A stretch of DNA of 64,000 bases from assembly GCA_022711465.1 (NCBI GenBank), contig JAKLEZ010000001.1, positions 186,001 to 250,000 of the forward strand, given 5' to 3'. A model generated the notes under the pieces. The model was given only the letters and a program-made list of their open reading frames with translations. It had not been told where the DNA came from and did not search any database. This document shows, in pieces, positions 45,675 through 54,943 of this stretch. Position 1 is the stretch's first letter. Every line of letters begins with the position of its first letter. The translations under genes were made by a program, and so were the position numbers. The DNA comes from Planctomycetota bacterium (GTDB lineage: Bacteria > Planctomycetota > Phycisphaerae > UBA1845 > PWPN01).

Positions 45675-47591
45675 ATGGAGCGGATCAACATCACGCTGGG
45701 CACCGCCGGCCACATCGACCACGGCAAGACCGCGCTGGTCAAGAACCTGACCGGCTGCGACACGGATCGCCTGAAAGAGGAGAAAGAACGGGGCATGTCC
45801 ATCGAACTGGGCTTTGCGCCCTGCACCGTAGCCGGCACCCAGGTCGGTATCGTGGACGTCCCTGGACATGAGAACTTCATCAAGACCATGGTCGCCGGAG
45901 CCAGCGGAATCGACGGCGTGATCTTCGTCATCGCCGCCGACGACGGGATCATGCCCCAGACCCGCGAGCACTTCGACATTCTCACCCTGCTGGGTACTCA
46001 GGCGGGCGTAGTGGCCTTGACCAAGCTCGACCGCGTGCCGGCCGAGCGGGCGGAAAGGCTCCGGGCCGAGATCCGCGATTTCCTGGGCGGCACCTTCCTG
46101 GCGAACGCCCCCGTCGTCGGCGTATCCAACCTCAACGGCGACGGCTTCGGCGAGCTGGTCACCGCCCTTCAGGATCTGGTGGCCGGTCTCCGCCGCAAGC
46201 CCACCGACGGCGTGTTCCGAATGCCGATCGAGCGGACCTTCTCCATCAAGGGCTTTGGCACCGTGGTCAGCGGCATCCCGGTTTCAGGCACCGCCCGGAT
46301 CGGCGACGAAGTCACCCTGCTTCCCCAAGGGCTGAGCGGGCGGATCAGCGCCATCCAGGTCTACCAGCACACCGGTGACGCCGCCGTGGCCGGCCAGTGC
46401 GTCGCCCTCAACGTGCGGCAGTGGGACCACCACGCTATTGACCGGGGCTGCACCGTGGCCGTCCCCGGTTTCTTCGAGGCCCAGCAATGGTTCTTCTGTC
46501 GGCTGCGACTTCTGCCGCACGAGCGCGCCCCGCTCAAGAACGCATCCCAGGTCAAGTTGCACACCGGAACCTCCGAGGTCATGGCCACCGTCTACCTTCT
46601 GGATTCCGAGCGGATGAAAGCCGGGGAACACGGGCTTGTCCAAGTCCGGTCGTCTCGGCCGCTGGTGGCCGCTCCCGGCGACCGGTTCATCCTCCGGTCA
46701 TTGTCGCCGGTTCAGACGATCGGCGGCGGCACGATCATTGAGGGCGTCTCCCAACGAGCCAGGCGAGGCCGGCCGGAGCTCCTGCAGGACCTGGCCGAAC
46801 GCGCTCAGGCGGTCGGCGACGAGAATCGCTTTGTTGAATACTGCATCAGACGAGCCACCGATCATTCAGCCACGGAGGCTGAGCTTGCCCGCCGAGCCAA
46901 GGTGCCACTTTTCCGGCTGCAGGCCATCCTCGCCGATCTCGCGAAAGGGGGGAGCGTTCTCAGGCTGACCTCCGGGCGATACGCACATTGCCACACGACC
47001 GCCGAATTGAGCCGGCGGCTGGCGAGCCTGCTCGATGACTTTCACCGGCGTGCACCCGAACGCCCGGGGCCCGATGCCGATGAGCTGCACGGGCTGACCG
47101 GATGGTCCAGGGAGCTGTTCAAGGATATGGTCGAGCTGTCTCTCGCCGCCGGCACTCTCGTCCGACGCAACCAGAGCCTGGCTCTGGCCGGCCACCGCGA
47201 ACAGTTCACCGACGATCAGCGGCGACTCATCGACAAGATCGAGACGCTGTTCCTCGAACGTCTCTTCAGCCCCCCCGAGTCCGAGGAACTGGCGAGGCTC
47301 ACCGGCGCGGCCATCGACCAGGTGGCGCCGGCCATCAGGATTCTGCTGCAGCAGAACCGGCTCACCCGCGTCGGCCCGGACATGATCTTCCATCCACGGG
47401 CCGTGGAAAAGGCCCGCCAGATTCTGGTGGATTTCATCCACGACGAGGGGCGTCTGGAAAGCGTCAGGTTCAAGTACTTGCTGGATACGACCCGCAAGTA
47501 CGCTCTCCCGCTCCTGGACTATTTTGACCGCACCGGGCTCACCCGGCGGGTGAACAACACACGCTATCTTCGAGCCGGAGTGAACGGCTGA
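45675..47591 (+). CDS. selB: Selenocysteine-specific translation elongation factor
   Basis: The protein has 638 residues. SelB carries Sec-tRNA to UGA codons by binding the SECIS hairpin. The GTPase domain has [19 protein letters not shown] (G1), [11 protein letters not shown] (G2), [11 protein letters not shown] (G3) and TKLD (G4). Two beta-barrel domains follow ([17 protein letters not shown]). The C-terminal 250 residues are the winged-helix domains that bind SECIS RNA (last ones [18 protein letters not shown] and [20 protein letters not shown]). Intact throughout. It sits between selA and a small gene that itself carries an in-frame TGA with a SECIS-like hairpin. Confidence 0.96.
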   Translation: MERINITLGTAGHIDHGKTALVKNLTGCDTDRLKEEKERGMSIELGFAPCTVAGTQVGIVDVPGHENFIKTMVAGASGIDGVIFVIAADDGIMPQTREHFDILTLLGTQAGVVALTKLDRVPAERAERLRAEIRDFLGGTFLANAPVVGVSNLNGDGFGELVTALQDLVAGLRRKPTDGVFRMPIERTFSIKGFGTVVSGIPVSGTARIGDEVTLLPQGLSGRISAIQVYQHTGDAAVAGQCVALNVRQWDHHAIDRGCTVAVPGFFEAQQWFFCRLRLLPHERAPLKNASQVKLHTGTSEVMATVYLLDSERMKAGEHGLVQVRSSRPLVAAPGDRFILRSLSPVQTIGGGTIIEGVSQRARRGRPELLQDLAERAQAVGDENRFVEYCIRRATDHSATEAELARRAKVPLFRLQAILADLAKGGSVLRLTSGRYAHCHTTAELSRRLASLLDDFHRRAPERPGPDADELHGLTGWSRELFKDMVELSLAAGTLVRRNQSLALAGHREQFTDDQRRLIDKIETLFLERLFSPPESEELARLTGAAIDQVAPAIRILLQQNRLTRVGPDMIFHPRAVEKARQILVDFIHDEGRLESVRFKYLLDTTRKYALPLLDYFDRTGLTRRVNNTRYLRAGVNG

Positions 47592-47625
47592 GAAGGCGTG
47601 GAGCAGATTGGAGTGACACGAAGCC

Positions 47626-47898
47626 ATGAAAGCTCGATTCGGCAAGAGGGCAATCGTCTTCTCGTGCATCGGCGTCGTCGCGTTGTTCGCCCAGCATTTC
47701 CTCAAGCCTGGCTGAGGTGACCCACGCGGCGTCCTTGGAGGATGCCTCACCATCGTCACCCTTCCGATTGCGCTGATCCTCGGGACACTGGGACTCGCCA
47801 GGGACCTGGACAAGTGGCCGGCAATCCTGGCGATTGCCCTGACCGCGGCGGGAATCGTCGGTCTGGCACTGCTTGGCCCCTTGTCCGCGTGCTTCTGA
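47626..47898 (+). CDS. Candidate selenoprotein C: small membrane protein with Sec30
   Basis: Reading TGA 47713-47715 as Sec gives one uninterrupted 90-residue frame from ATG 47626 to TGA 47896-47898, 34 bases after selB. The sequence starts MKARFGKRAIVFSCIGVV, reaches FLKPG-U-GDPRGVLGGC and then runs LTIVTLPIALILGTLGLA and ILAIALTAAGIVGLALLG. This gives a basic N-terminus, one hydrophobic segment before the Sec and two after it, with Cys40 ten residues from the Sec. The composition is normal on both sides of the TGA. Without recoding, only a 29-residue peptide would be made and the two later helices would be pointless. No known family recognised. The ribosome site is weak, so coupling to selB is possible. 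Confidence 0.72.
47713..47746 (+). promoter_or_regulatory. Candidate bacterial SECIS element, copy C
   Basis: After UGA 47713-47715, 20 bases lead to the loop UGG (47736-47738). The loop is closed by an 8-bp stem, GGCGTCCT/AGGATGCC, with one G-U pair. The stem sequence differs wholly from copies A and B, but the loop and distance are the same. Confidence 0.72.
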
Positions 47899-48263
47899 AA
47901 ACGAGCGCGTCGAGAGGCCAGTCACGCAGGACGCACGGCGACAGCGGAGCCGCCGCCAATCCCTGGCCGACACCCTGCTCGCCGCGGCACGACCTCCGGC
48001 CAGGAACCATGACCGGGCATCATGAGCAGGGACGCCGCTGCTTCAGGGCGGCATCTCCAGGTTGTTTCCCGGCCCCAGACGCAGGATGTCGAGACGAGCC
48101 ATATTGCGAGGACCCGGCCGACCAGCAAGAGACTTCTCGGAGGCCGGGCATGGGGCAGTCCGAGATTTCACATGGGCTGTGGTCCAGCCGCCGACAACCG
48201 ATTGACGATGTCGCCCGGGCCAGTTAAGCTGCGGTTTGTGAGGCTGGTGACCGCGTAGATACT
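47899..48263. other. Intergenic region, 365 bases
   Basis: No convincing open frame. I searched by eye for a tRNA-Sec (about 95 bases, TCA anticodon, T-loop GGTTCGA) and did not find it. TTGACG near 48203 with TAAGCT 17 bases later is a poor promoter candidate for the sulfotransferase gene. Confidence 0.4.
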
Positions 48264-49184
48264 ATGATGCCGGATGTCAAGCCGATCTTCATCGTCGGTC
48301 CGCCACGGACAGGCACCACGCTGCTGGCCAAGCTCATGGGCGGCGGTGACAAGGTTTTGTCCCTGAGCGAGCCTTTTCACCTCGACGACCTCCTTCCGCA
48401 CTGGGCGCTGAAGTACTGGTTCAGGTCGCTGTTGAAACGGGCCGGCATGGTCCGCGTCCCCATGCCCCGGGTGCGCAACTACGATGAGTACTTCACCTAC
48501 TTGAAGAACCTGGCCCGGGCCAACCAGATGAACTATCTGGTCATGAAAGAGTGCTTTCACGAGCTGGAGCTGAACAAGCCCTGGGCCAACTTTGAGCTCC
48601 TGGACGGATTCGCCGCCGCCGGGCACCCGATTATCGCCATCACCCGGCACCCGTGCGACACGATCGCCTCCACGCTGAAACTGCTGAACAAACTGTTCTT
48701 CGGCTACACCGGCATGCTGATCCGCCTGATGTGGCCATCCGTCCCACGCTTTGCCGACGACGAGCACATCGTGCGCTGGGCCGCCCGGAACTGGGCTCAC
48801 TTCATGGACTGGGCCAGGGACCGCAAGCTGTTCATCGTTCGGTACGAGGACCTGGTCAAGGATCCAGCCTCGGCGATGATGCGGATCTGCGAAAGCGTCG
48901 GCATGCCCTATCACCAACGGATGATAGACCACAAGCACATGCCCCCGGGCTTCGGCGGTATCGGTGCGCCAGAAGTGCTGTTCAAGGCTCCCAAGCCGGT
49001 CGATACCAGCTCGGTCGGGCGGGGTAAGAATCTCTCACCCGACCACCAGCGGGCGATCAGGGCGCTCTGCGGCACCCAGGCCGCCGAGACCGGCTACACC
49101 ATCGAGTGCCCCGACGACCGACCTGCGGCCGAGGGAACGCAATCCCGCAACCCGCTTCAGCCTCTAACCGCCGCCCCGCAATAA
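48264..49184 (+). CDS. PAPS-dependent sulfotransferase-like protein
   Basis: The protein has 306 residues. The 5'-phosphosulfate loop is IFIVGPPRTGTTLLAKLM at the N-terminus. The 3'-phosphate motif is IIAITRHPCDTIASTLKLL near residue 130. RYEDLVKDPASAMMRICE is the family's usual late motif. These enzymes move sulfate from PAPS to hydroxyl groups of sugars, lipids or proteins. It leads a plus-strand series of an acyltransferase-like gene and four glycosyltransferases, so a glycolipid or glycoside acceptor is likely (inference). Confidence 0.88.
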   Translation: MMPDVKPIFIVGPPRTGTTLLAKLMGGGDKVLSLSEPFHLDDLLPHWALKYWFRSLLKRAGMVRVPMPRVRNYDEYFTYLKNLARANQMNYLVMKECFHELELNKPWANFELLDGFAAAGHPIIAITRHPCDTIASTLKLLNKLFFGYTGMLIRLMWPSVPRFADDEHIVRWAARNWAHFMDWARDRKLFIVRYEDLVKDPASAMMRICESVGMPYHQRMIDHKHMPPGFGGIGAPEVLFKAPKPVDTSSVGRGKNLSPDHQRAIRALCGTQAAETGYTIECPDDRPAAEGTQSRNPLQPLTAAPQ

Positions 49185-49205
49185 TGGAGGCCCGCTGAGA
49201 CCCCG

Positions 49206-50579
49206 ATGGCCCGCTTCGCGGAACTCAACCCCCAGGACCGCGTGTTCTTCGCCTACGACCGGGCGCTGAGACGCCTGGGGCTGCCGGGCATCCACATCCA
49301 GGCCCATCTGGACATGATCGGGCCCATCGATGTGGAGGGCCTCAAACGCACGCTGCTGGCCATCTACCGCCTGTATCCCGCCGTGGGCTCCCGGCTGGAC
49401 CGCCACCCCGTCACCGGAACGCCGCGCTGGCGGTTGGAGGTGCCACCGCCAGACCTGGACCGCGTGGTCCGCCTCCATGCCCTCGATCCGCCCACCGAAC
49501 CGGAATGGATCCGCCAGGGCGAGGACCTGCTCCACCAGCCCATGGATCTGGTCACCCTGCCACCCGTGCAGTTCCACGTCTTTCGCGGGCTGCCGGATGG
49601 CGACCGGGTCGTTATTCGCTGGCCTCACGCGTTCATGGACGTCCGCGGGATGATTCTCCTCGCCGAGGACATCGACCGGATCTACCGTGAGAAGCCCGAC
49701 CTGGCCAGTATCCGGCCTTCCGGCGACGAGGAGCGACGCGATTTCGAGGCCCTCATCGCGATTCCTACCCTTCTCGATCAGGTCAAGCTGTTGGCCAGAG
49801 ACCGCCCCAGGTCCAAAGGAATCGCGACCCATGACCAGTGGCTTCCCGCCGGACGCGTGCGACGGCCCATCGGGCGCATCCGCCACATCAGACGGTTCTT
49901 CTCCGCCGAGCAAACCCGGCAGACGCAGCAGGCAGCCTTGCGGGTCTGCGGCTTCGCCCAGTACGGCGACTTCGTACGGGCCAGTGCTCTGCGGGCCATG
50001 CACCGGGCCATGCCCTCGCCGCCTCCGGTGGGCGCCACCTACTCCACGCTCAACGTGCTCGACCACCGCAAGCGCCGCCAGCGATCGCCCGTCTGCCACA
50101 ACCTCTTCAGCGGCCTCCTGCTGCGAGTTCCGGCCAGTATGGTCGAGGACCGCAAGGCGGTGGCGGCCCTTCTGCGTCATCAGACCGAGCAGATCGTGTC
50201 CGGCGACGGAATCCGACGCCACCTGGCTCTCGTGAAGCTGATTTCCAGGCTCCCACCGGCCCTCCTGACCGAGGCTATGTATCAGAACATGAACCCGGAG
50301 CGCGAATCCGCCCTCCCAGTAGCCTTCGGCACGCCTCCATCGCTGCAGGTGGGCTTCTCCGCGGATGCCCCCACGCTGCTCCCGACATTCTGCGGTGCCA
50401 ACAAGGCCCACACCTATGGACTGGGTATTCCGCCCCCCCTGTCAGGATTCGCGATCGACCTGAACCTGATCCACGGCCAGCTCCACGTGACCTCGACCTT
50501 CCTGGAGTCGCGGATCACGCCTGCATCCATGAACCGGCTCATGGACGACTTTGCGGCGGCATTGCTGGACGCTTCATGA
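49206..50579 (+). CDS. Condensation-superfamily acyltransferase-like protein
   Basis: The protein has 457 residues. The two-lobed fold of condensation domains, WES/DGAT and PapA enzymes is suggested by LNPQDRVFFAYDRAL at the start, RTLLAIYRLYPAVGSRLDRH, and VVIRWPHAFMDVRGMILLAEDI. The last is the active-site region HHxxxDG with the first His replaced by Pro and the catalytic second His kept. The C-terminal lobe ends with IDLNLIHGQLHVTSTF. It is not an NRPS module, because no carrier or adenylation domain is attached. Probably acylates or esterifies the glycolipid made by its neighbours; acceptor unknown. It is 21 bases after the sulfotransferase. Confidence 0.72.
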   Translation: MARFAELNPQDRVFFAYDRALRRLGLPGIHIQAHLDMIGPIDVEGLKRTLLAIYRLYPAVGSRLDRHPVTGTPRWRLEVPPPDLDRVVRLHALDPPTEPEWIRQGEDLLHQPMDLVTLPPVQFHVFRGLPDGDRVVIRWPHAFMDVRGMILLAEDIDRIYREKPDLASIRPSGDEERRDFEALIAIPTLLDQVKLLARDRPRSKGIATHDQWLPAGRVRRPIGRIRHIRRFFSAEQTRQTQQAALRVCGFAQYGDFVRASALRAMHRAMPSPPPVGATYSTLNVLDHRKRRQRSPVCHNLFSGLLLRVPASMVEDRKAVAALLRHQTEQIVSGDGIRRHLALVKLISRLPPALLTEAMYQNMNPERESALPVAFGTPPSLQVGFSADAPTLLPTFCGANKAHTYGLGIPPPLSGFAIDLNLIHGQLHVTSTFLESRITPASMNRLMDDFAAALLDAS

Positions 50580-50680
50580 TCCTGTATATCAAGACGTTGT
50601 GTCGGCGGCGGGACCCGCACGCATCATGAGGAACGCACGCTCGTCAGGGAACTCCGCCCTCGGCTCTTTGGGAAGCGCTC

Positions 50681-51958
50681 ATGCACGTCATCTTGGTACC
50701 GGTGGGGACTCCGGGGGATGTGTACCCTCACATCTGGCTGGGACGCGGGCTCAAGGCTCGCGGTCACCAGGTCACCATCATCACCAGCGGCTATTTCGAG
50801 CCCTTGGTGCGGCGCATAGGCCTCGACTTCTGCGGTCTGGGCACGGAGAAGGAATACCAGGCGGTCATCAACGACCCCAACATCTGGCATCCCAAGCGGT
50901 ACTTCAAAGTCGTTGCACAACGCGTGGTTCCCCAGATGCTGCCTCCCACCTACGAGGCCATTGTCGAACGACACGTGCCCAACGATACGGTCATCGCCGC
51001 CTGCGGATTTGGTTTTGCGGCCAGAATCGCACACGACAAACTGGGCATTCCGTTGGCCACCGTCCACCTGCAGCCGGAGATGTTCCGCAGCGAATACGAG
51101 TCCCCGTTGGTCTCGGGCCTGCCGGTGCGGCCATGGATGCCCAGGCTCTGGAAGCGAGCCGTTTTCAATCTGGCCGATGCCCTGGTGGCCGATCGACTCC
51201 TGGGCCCGCCAATCAACGCTTTCCGCTCCAGGCTCGGGCTGCCACCCGTCAGGCGAATCCTGGGCGAGTGGTGGAACTCGCCGCAGCGGGTCATCGGACT
51301 GTTCCCCGACTGGTTCGGCCGGCCGCAACCCGACTGGCCCGCCCAGACGCGGCTTACCAGTTTCCCGTTGTGTGACGCCGGCGAGGTCGAGCCCATTCCA
51401 CCCGGCGTCGAGGAGTTCCTCGCCGCCGGCGAGCCACCAGTGGTCTTCACCCCCGGCTCCCCCATCCAGAACTGGGACTGGTTCTTTGATGCCTCGGTCA
51501 AGGCCTGTGTCGCGTCTGGTCGGCGGGGAATTCTGCTCACCCGGGACCGTACGCAAGTCCCCAGATCGCTGCCTGCCACGGTCCAGCATTTCGACTACGT
51601 ACCATTTAGCTTCATTCTTGGCAAATCTGCTGCATTGGTCCATCATGCCGGCATTGGCACCCTGGCCCAGGGTTTGGCGGCCGGCATTCCTCAGCTGGTC
51701 ATGCCTTTCACCAACGACCAGCCGGACAACGCCGCCCGCCTGCTAAGTCTCGGAGTGGCCCTGGCCATCAAACCCGGAGACTACCACGGCACGGTGGTCG
51801 CCCGGTGTCTCAACAAGCTGTTGGGGGTCAAGTCGGTGGCCGACGCGTGCAGGGATGCGGCGGTCAGACTCGAAAGTGCGAACCCCCTGTCGGCGACCTG
51901 CGAGATCATCGAAGGTCTCCTGCCTAGCCCGGCTCGGCAGGTAGCCCGAGCCAGTTAG
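50681..51958 (+). CDS. GT1-type (MGT) glycosyltransferase, tandem copy 1
   Basis: The protein has 425 residues. GT-B fold: N-terminal MHVILVPVGTPGDVYPHIWL with RGHQVTIITSG; C-terminal donor-binding motif VHHAGIGTLAQGLAAGIPQL followed by NDQPDNAARL. It is a sterol/antibiotic-type GT1 enzyme that probably uses a UDP- or dTDP-sugar. The segment WWNSPQRVIGLFPDWFGRPQ recurs in nearly the same form in the three following genes, which shows recent duplication. It starts 101 bases after the acyltransferase gene. Confidence 0.9.
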   Translation: MHVILVPVGTPGDVYPHIWLGRGLKARGHQVTIITSGYFEPLVRRIGLDFCGLGTEKEYQAVINDPNIWHPKRYFKVVAQRVVPQMLPPTYEAIVERHVPNDTVIAACGFGFAARIAHDKLGIPLATVHLQPEMFRSEYESPLVSGLPVRPWMPRLWKRAVFNLADALVADRLLGPPINAFRSRLGLPPVRRILGEWWNSPQRVIGLFPDWFGRPQPDWPAQTRLTSFPLCDAGEVEPIPPGVEEFLAAGEPPVVFTPGSPIQNWDWFFDASVKACVASGRRGILLTRDRTQVPRSLPATVQHFDYVPFSFILGKSAALVHHAGIGTLAQGLAAGIPQLVMPFTNDQPDNAARLLSLGVALAIKPGDYHGTVVARCLNKLLGVKSVADACRDAAVRLESANPLSATCEIIEGLLPSPARQVARAS

Positions 51959-51977
51959 TTCAGCTAGAATGCCCTCC

Positions 51978-53273
51978 ATGCATGTTCTTCTGGTGACGCT
52001 GGGAACTGCCGGTGACGTCCATCCTTATCTTGGGCTCGGCCGGCGTCTTCGAGCTCGCGGCCATCGCGTGACCGCGATCACCAGCGGCTATTTCGAGCGA
52101 CAGGTGCGTCAAGCCGGGCTTGATTTCGCGCCTTTGGGCACCGCCGAGGAGTACCGGAGCATCATCCGTGACGGCGAGTTGTGGCATCACCGGCAAGCCT
52201 TCCGGGCCTTCGCGGAGCGGGTCGTTCCCCTGACGCTGCAGCCCATCTACGAGCGCGTCGCCGAGCGCTACGTCCCTGGGGAGACGGTGGCGGCTGCCAG
52301 TTGGAACGCGTTCGGAGCAAGGATCGCCCAGGAGAAACTGGGCCTCCCCCTGGTCACCATCCACACCGTCCCTTCCGGATTGCGGAGCGTGTACCGAACG
52401 CCCGTGCTCTCGGAGTTCCCGGCCATGCAGTGGATACCCTGGCGCTGGCGCAAGGTGGCCTACACCTTGATTGACCTGACCGTTTTCGATCGCATGCTGA
52501 GACCGGCCATCAACCGGTTCCGAGCCCGCCTGAATCTGCCGTCGATCCGTCGTTTTGTCTCTCATTGGTGGAACTCGCCCGATCGGATCATCGGGCTGTT
52601 CCCGGAGTGGTTCAGTCCACCCCAGCGTGACTGGCCCCGGCAGGTCCGGCTCACCGGATTCCCGCGTTATGACGGAGGCGAGATAGAACCACTACCCAGC
52701 GAAGTCCGCGAGTTCCTCGACGCGGGCGAGCCCCCGATCGTGTTCACGCCGGGCTCGCCGATCCAAGAGGTCCGCTGGTTCTTCCAGGCATCGGTTGAAG
52801 CCTGCCGGTTGCTTGGCCGTCGCGGTCTTCTGCTCACCCGCTTCCCGGAGCAGGTCCCGGAGTCTCTACCTACCGAAGTCCGGCACTTCGACTACCTCCC
52901 GTTCAGCCGCCTGCTGCCGCAGGCCGCCGCCCTGGTCCATCACGGGGGCATCGGATCAGCCGCCCAAGCCATGGCCGCGGGCATCCCGCAGCTGATCATG
53001 CCGATCTGCAACGATCAGCCGGACACCGCCGCGCGCCTCATTCGCCTGGGCGTGGGTGACGCCCTGCACCCCGGACGCTACCGCGGACCGGAAGTGGCGG
53101 ACCGGCTCCGCCGCCTCCTCGGATCCAGGGAAACCGCCGCCAACTGCCACACCCTGGCCCACAGAATCAAGATGTCCGATCCCCTGGATGAAGCATGCCT
53201 ATTGACCGAACAGCTGGGCGGTGGAACCTCTCGCGTGACCACCGGCTGTCCGCCGTCCGCGTTTGTCACTTAG
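51978..53273 (+). CDS. GT1-type glycosyltransferase, tandem copy 2
   Basis: The protein has 431 residues from ATG 51978 (in-frame ATG 51969 also possible); I chose 51978 because the paralogues all begin MHV(I/L)L. N-terminal GTAGDVHPYLGLGRRL and RGHRVTAITSGYFE; C-terminal VHHGGIGSAAQAMAAGIPQL and NDQPDTAARL. It is closest to copy 1 by eye (shared ITSGYFE, shared GSPIQ..WFF). The upstream gene ends 19 bases before. A gap of 416 bases separates it from copy 3. Confidence 0.9.
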   Translation: MHVLLVTLGTAGDVHPYLGLGRRLRARGHRVTAITSGYFERQVRQAGLDFAPLGTAEEYRSIIRDGELWHHRQAFRAFAERVVPLTLQPIYERVAERYVPGETVAAASWNAFGARIAQEKLGLPLVTIHTVPSGLRSVYRTPVLSEFPAMQWIPWRWRKVAYTLIDLTVFDRMLRPAINRFRARLNLPSIRRFVSHWWNSPDRIIGLFPEWFSPPQRDWPRQVRLTGFPRYDGGEIEPLPSEVREFLDAGEPPIVFTPGSPIQEVRWFFQASVEACRLLGRRGLLLTRFPEQVPESLPTEVRHFDYLPFSRLLPQAAALVHHGGIGSAAQAMAAGIPQLIMPICNDQPDTAARLIRLGVGDALHPGRYRGPEVADRLRRLLGSRETAANCHTLAHRIKMSDPLDEACLLTEQLGGGTSRVTTGCPPSAFVT

Positions 53274-53689
53274 CGGCGTTCATGAGGATCCGGCTTCCCG
53301 GCTGATCGATCGTTTGATGCCCGCTGCCCGCAGGACCGAGAGTCACCAGCCTGCGCCGCCCCGATCAGCCGTGGACCAGACCAAGCCACCGGGAGCCCAA
53401 ACCTGAGGCGCGAGCCCATGGCATCCACGCCTTCCGTCCCGGCCACTGCACAACCGCGAACGGGATTGCCTGTCAGCAGGAGCACACCAGCATCCCCTGG
53501 ACGTCTCCTGACACCTGATCGAACCCAATCAGCCGAGCGTTGCGATCACCGCTGATTTGCAGAACAGGAGCCGAGGTGTGAAATCGTCGGGCGACGTGGT
53601 AAAGTGCCCGGTCGGTGGCGATCAACCGACCCCGGCCCTGCGGGCGATCGGGCGAGAAGGCCATGGGTCATTGTGCTCGGGAACCGTGC
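53274..53689. other. Intergenic gap inside the glycosyltransferase array, 416 bases
   Basis: I see no open frame with coding character and no clear promoter or terminator. The gap splits the four glycosyltransferase genes into two pairs and may hold a promoter for the second pair. It might also be the remains of a lost copy, though I could not recognise GT1 motifs in it. Confidence 0.4.
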
Positions 53690-54943
53690 ATGCACGTATT
53701 GCTGTTGCCTTTCGGCAGCGCCGGCGACGTCCTGCCCTACGTGGGGCTGGGCCGCGCCCTGCGCGACCGCGGCCACCGAGTCACCGTCATCGTCAGCGAG
53801 TTCTTCGAGCAACGGGTCCGTGGTGCCGGCCTCGGGTTCGCCCCACTGGGTAGCCGCCAGGAGTACCTCGATGCCTTCAACAATCCCCACTGCGGCGACG
53901 AGAAGGCCAGCTTTGCATTCTTCGCGGGCGTCGTCGTCCCTGCCATGCTCCGCCCCACCTTCAAGTCGATTGCTAATCTTTACGAGCCCGGCCAGACGGT
54001 GGTCGTCGCGTGCCCGCTCATCTTTGGAGCCCGAGTCGCCCAGGAGAAACTCGGCGTCCCCCTGGCCAGCATCCACCTTCAGCCGCTCATGCTTCGTTCA
54101 TCCCACGCCCCCCCGGTCATCCCGGCGCTGCCACGACTCAGGAAGATCCCGCGTTTCATTCGACCCTTGACGTTCCGGCTGCTCGACGCCGTTCTAGACC
54201 GCAGACTCGGCCCCGGAATCAACAGTTTCCGGGCCGAGCTGGGTCTGGCTCCCATCCGGCGAATCATGGCCGACTGGTGGAACTCCCCCCAGCGGATCAT
54301 CGCCATGTTCCCGGACTGGTTCGCACCCCCGCAGCCGGACTGGCCTCCTCAGACCCTGATGACCACGTTTCCGCTGTACGACGCGGGTGATCACCAGCCC
54401 ATGCCCCCGGAGGCCGAGAGCTTCCTTGCAGCCGGCGATCCGCCCCTGGTTTTCAGTACCGGCTCTAATGTCGGCGACTGGCCGCGTTTCTTCGCCGCTT
54501 CGATGGAAGCGTGCCGAATGCTCGGCCGAAGAGGCATCCTGATGACCCGCTTCCGCGATCATGTTCCCCCCAACCGGCCGGACAACGTCCGCCACTTCGA
54601 CTATCTCCCGTACCGCCGGCTCCTGCCACAGTGCGCCGCCATGGTCCATCACGGGGGAATTGGCACCCTGTCACAGGCCATGGCCGCCGGGATTCCCCAG
54701 CTGATCACCCCCCTGGGCCTTGACCAGCCCGACAATGCCGCCCGGCTCGAACATCTCGGTGTCGGCCGCAGCTTGCGCCCTGATGAATACACCGCCGAGG
54801 CGGCAGCCCGGGTGCTGGGTGAGCTGATCGACAGGCCGACCGTTCTCGCCCAGTGCCGCGAGCTGGCGAGCCGACTCCGGGCCACAGATCCTCTGAGCCA
54901 GGCCTGTGCGGCCGTCGAACGCCTTGCGGGAGCGGATCGCTGA
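53690..54943 (+). CDS. GT1-type glycosyltransferase, tandem copy 3
   Basis: The protein has 417 residues from ATG 53690, chosen by alignment with the paralogues; in-frame ATG 53663 has a purine-rich site (GAGAAGG) close upstream. N-terminal MHVLLLPFGSAGDVLPYVGL and RGHRVTVIVSEFFEQ; donor site VHHGGIGTLSQAMAAGIPQL and LDQPDNAARL. The next gene starts on the last base of its stop codon (TGATG), so copies 3 and 4 are translationally coupled. Confidence 0.9.
   Translation: MHVLLLPFGSAGDVLPYVGLGRALRDRGHRVTVIVSEFFEQRVRGAGLGFAPLGSRQEYLDAFNNPHCGDEKASFAFFAGVVVPAMLRPTFKSIANLYEPGQTVVVACPLIFGARVAQEKLGVPLASIHLQPLMLRSSHAPPVIPALPRLRKIPRFIRPLTFRLLDAVLDRRLGPGINSFRAELGLAPIRRIMADWWNSPQRIIAMFPDWFAPPQPDWPPQTLMTTFPLYDAGDHQPMPPEAESFLAAGDPPLVFSTGSNVGDWPRFFAASMEACRMLGRRGILMTRFRDHVPPNRPDNVRHFDYLPYRRLLPQCAAMVHHGGIGTLSQAMAAGIPQLITPLGLDQPDNAARLEHLGVGRSLRPDEYTAEAAARVLGELIDRPTVLAQCRELASRLRATDPLSQACAAVERLAGADR

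Noticed and set aside
47899..48263. Search for a tRNA-Sec gene next to selB
   Set aside because: No long extra arm, TCA anticodon context or T-loop sequence could be assembled here or in the other intergenic gaps; it is probably elsewhere in the genome.
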